58,777 bases of DNA, taken from NCBI GenBank assembly GCA_023393165.1, contig JAEWMJ010000026.1:1-58777 (forward strand), in the 5' to 3' direction. The stretch's first letter is position 1. Each line of letters starts with the position of its first letter. Shown here in pieces: positions 57,286-58,777 of this stretch. Origin of the DNA: Bacillota bacterium. GTDB taxonomy: Bacteria > Bacillota > Clostridia > Christensenellales > Christensenellaceae. The notes beneath the pieces are model-generated. The model saw only the letters and a list, made by a program, of their open reading frames with translations. It did no database searches and was not told the DNA's origin. Both the position numbers and the translations under genes were made by a program.

Positions 57286-57906
57286 TTATGAATTGACAAA
57301 GTTTTCAACTGCGTTTACCGCAGCCCTGTCCCCTACATAAACAATGATATCGCCCTTCTGGAACTGCACATACGGTCCGGGCGAGAGAATAATATTTCCT
57401 TCCCTTCTCAGCGCAATGATCGTAGCGGTCGTCGTCTGCCAGAACCGCAGTTCCGCCATGCTCCTGCCTATCACTTGGGAATCGTCTTTTATGACGCACT
57501 CATAATTCGGGAAGGGATTGCTGCGGGAAAAATTTTCGTTTTGCGTAACGATGGACGCTATGATATCCAGCGTTTGTTTTTGGAGCTCGCTCTGCTCCTG
57601 CATAATCTTTTTCAGTTCCTGCTGCAGATTATGCGCACTCATCCGCTCTCCAAAACGCTCCACATATGTCCTCGCATTTTCCTGTGAAAGGATATACACG
57701 CCGCTTTTTTCATGTATCTCAACAACCTTCATATCTGACAGGAGCTTTAAAGAACGCCTTATTGTTTCGGGGGATACGCCGTATTCGGAAGACATGACGG
57801 ACCTTCCGTATATTTTGCTGTTTTCTTTTAATTCGCCGCGCGCGATTCGCAGAGCTATATCAACTGCTATCTGCAGATACAACGGCGGACAAACCCGATC
57901 TGACAA
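57286..57906 (-). CDS. busR: GntR family regulator with TrkA-C (RCK_C) domain, BusR-like
   Basis: A 206-aa repressor. About residues 8-75 are a GntR winged helix (YLQIAVDIALRIARGELKEN, GVSPETIRRSLKLLSDMKVV), about 85-125 a coiled coil, and about 135-206 an RCK_C/TrkA-C domain (SQVIGRSMAELRFWQTTTAT, IVYVGDRAAV), the c-di-AMP receptor module of BusR in streptococci and lactococci, where BusR represses the betaine importer. Gene order with OpuC fits that role exactly. The start is a TTG at 57906. The symbol is assigned by domain layout and context, not by a search. Confidence 0.85.
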   Translation of the reverse strand: MSDRVCPPLYLQIAVDIALRIARGELKENSKIYGRSVMSSEYGVSPETIRRSLKLLSDMKVVEIHEKSGVYILSQENARTYVERFGERMSAHNLQQELKKIMQEQSELQKQTLDIIASIVTQNENFSRSNPFPNYECVIKDDSQVIGRSMAELRFWQTTTATIIALRREGNIILSPGPYVQFQKGDIIVYVGDRAAVNAVENFVNS

Positions 57907-57937
57907 TCAATCACTTCCGTTTCATTCCAAATAAATC

Positions 57938-57991
57938 CTGATATATTATTTATATCAGCGGGATTATATCATGTTCGCATACTATTTGCAA
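57938..57991 (-). promoter_or_regulatory. Promoter and inverted repeat of the BusR-like gene
   Basis: Minus strand: -35 TTGCAA (57986-57991), 17-base spacer, -10 TATAAT (57963-57968, also TGATATAAT). Just downstream CTGATATA-N5-TATATCAG (57938-57958) is a perfect inverted repeat near the start point that could be a repressor site. Confidence 0.7.
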
Positions 57992-58031
57992 TGCATCTTG
58001 AAACGGGTATGTCCAGAATCAGGATTGCTTT

Positions 58032-58777
58032 TTATTTGGTAATCGTTCCGTTCAAATCCCAGAGGTCCTCCCAGCTTTTTGCACCCGGCCACAAAAAAAC
58101 CTGTCCTTTGATCAGGCGGCAATTTTTATCGGCATCCGCAATGCTTTGCATTTCCTCTCCGGTTAAGGGGTCTTCGGTTGTGCAGCGAAGATTGCTCACG
58201 TACTCATTTTCATAAATTGAAAACGGTATTGGTATCTGACCGCGCTGAACCGCCCATTTCAGGCAGATAACAGCCGGATGAACGCCGTGCGCCTTTGCGA
58301 TCCGAAGCACCTCAGGCATGGCGGTATCCACAACATCTTCTTCCGTTTTATCCCTGTCCGGACGCGTAGGCGAACCGATAGGACAAAAACCGATTGGCTG
58401 AATATTTCTGGAAATACAATACTCGTACAATTCCTTCTGCTGAAAGCTTGGGTGCAGTTCCATTTCTATGAGAGAGGGCTTAATGCGGCACAATGGCAGC
58501 ACCGCTTCAAGTTTTGGTATGGTCATGCTGGACATGCCGATATGCCTTGCCAGCCCGGCGTCCACCAGCCGCTCCATCTGCCGCCAGGTTTCCATGAATC
58601 CGTCCACCAAAAACGGCCTGGAATCTGGATTCCGGCTGTCTGCGTCGCACCCCGGCGCGTGATAATTGGGGAAAGGCCAGTGCATAAAATATACGTCCAC
58701 ATATTGAAGCCGCAGATCTTTCAGGGTTTTTGCGCAGGCTAAAAGCACGTCTCCCCTGCCGTGCATGTCGTTCCAAA
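58032..58777 (-). CDS. Aldo/keto reductase, 5' part cut by window edge
   Basis: The visible 248 residues lack the start, which lies beyond the right edge; the frame is open from the first in-window codon (WNDMHGRGDVL). Features: catalytic His in VYFMHWPFPNYH at about residue 30 of the visible part, HIGMSSMTIPKLEAVLP at about 77, and IPIPFSIYENEYVSNL near 190, as in AKR5-type reductases. Asp, Tyr and part of the Lys region are outside or not confirmable. Stop TAA at 58032. Three such reductases occur in the window, two beside sugar genes, so a carbonyl or sugar substrate is likely. Confidence 0.85.
   Translation of the reverse strand, partial: WNDMHGRGDVLLACAKTLKDLRLQYVDVYFMHWPFPNYHAPGCDADSRNPDSRPFLVDGFMETWRQMERLVDAGLARHIGMSSMTIPKLEAVLPLCRIKPSLIEMELHPSFQQKELYEYCISRNIQPIGFCPIGSPTRPDRDKTEEDVVDTAMPEVLRIAKAHGVHPAVICLKWAVQRGQIPIPFSIYENEYVSNLRCTTEDPLTGEEMQSIADADKNCRLIKGQVFLWPGAKSWEDLWDLNGTITK

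Noticed and set aside
58040..58060. GTTCAAATCCC, resembling a tRNA T-arm
   Set aside because: No matching acceptor, D or anticodon arms; it lies inside the aldo/keto reductase coding region.

Overview
The window looks like a chromosomal segment of an anaerobic, low-to-middle GC Firmicute of the Clostridia type. Evidence seen: AGGAGG-type ribosome binding sites before most genes, TTG and GTG starts, TTGACA/TATAAT promoters, U-tract terminators, lipobox substrate-binding proteins, three ribose-type permeases, a rubrerythrin-like protein and a BusR-like regulator. I cannot name the genus. No tRNA, rRNA, CRISPR array or intact insertion sequence was seen.

Layout. 1-5.7 kb is housekeeping: a URO-D-like gene cut by the left edge, tadA, a DEAD-box RNA helicase with a leader that looks attenuated, mtlD and rlmD. 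5.9-7.6 kb is a TetR/hydrolase pair behind a clear palindromic operator. 7.6-13.6 kb is looser accessory DNA: gene remnants, a short repeat present twice, a large LPxTG-less surface protein, a truncated group II intron and a lipoprotein cyclophilin. 13.6-17.3 kb is a signalling operon: PilZ protein, MshEN-like/CheX-like protein split by an in-frame amber codon, CheY-like receiver, and a CheA-like Hpt kinase.

17.8-26.6 kb (minus strand) is a sugar or sugar-acid operon: lipoprotein binding protein, two permeases, duplex ATPase, aldo/keto reductase, VOC protein and KDG-type kinase. A LacI regulator lies just upstream, and its likely operators are visible at both promoters. 26.8-32.7 kb holds small single genes (PAS-SpoIIE phosphatase, rubrerythrin-like, Nudix, DUF998 membrane protein, aldo/keto reductase) and a frameshifted MocR regulator.

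32.7-45.3 kb is the most interesting part. Two minus-strand operons make one rare-sugar or polyol system: binding protein-ATPase-permease-epimerase (43.9-39.4 kb) and alcohol dehydrogenase-SDR-split transketolase-cyclase-Gfo/Idh/MocA-isomerase (39.1-32.7 kb). A 49-bp element with tandem AraC-type boxes is found at both promoters with the same -35/spacer/-10 arrangement, which ties both to the AraC regulator at 44.4 kb.

45.4-53.8 kb carries two large beta-propeller-like proteins without signal peptides, a small Cys-rich protein, an MGMT-type alkyltransferase, a methyltransferase/ECF-transporter pair with related leader motifs, a TetR/iron-sulfur flavoprotein pair, and an unknown protein with a degenerate collagen-like linker. 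53.8-57.9 kb is an OpuC-type compatible-solute ABC operon next to a GntR-RCK_C (BusR-like) repressor gene. The right edge cuts another aldo/keto reductase.
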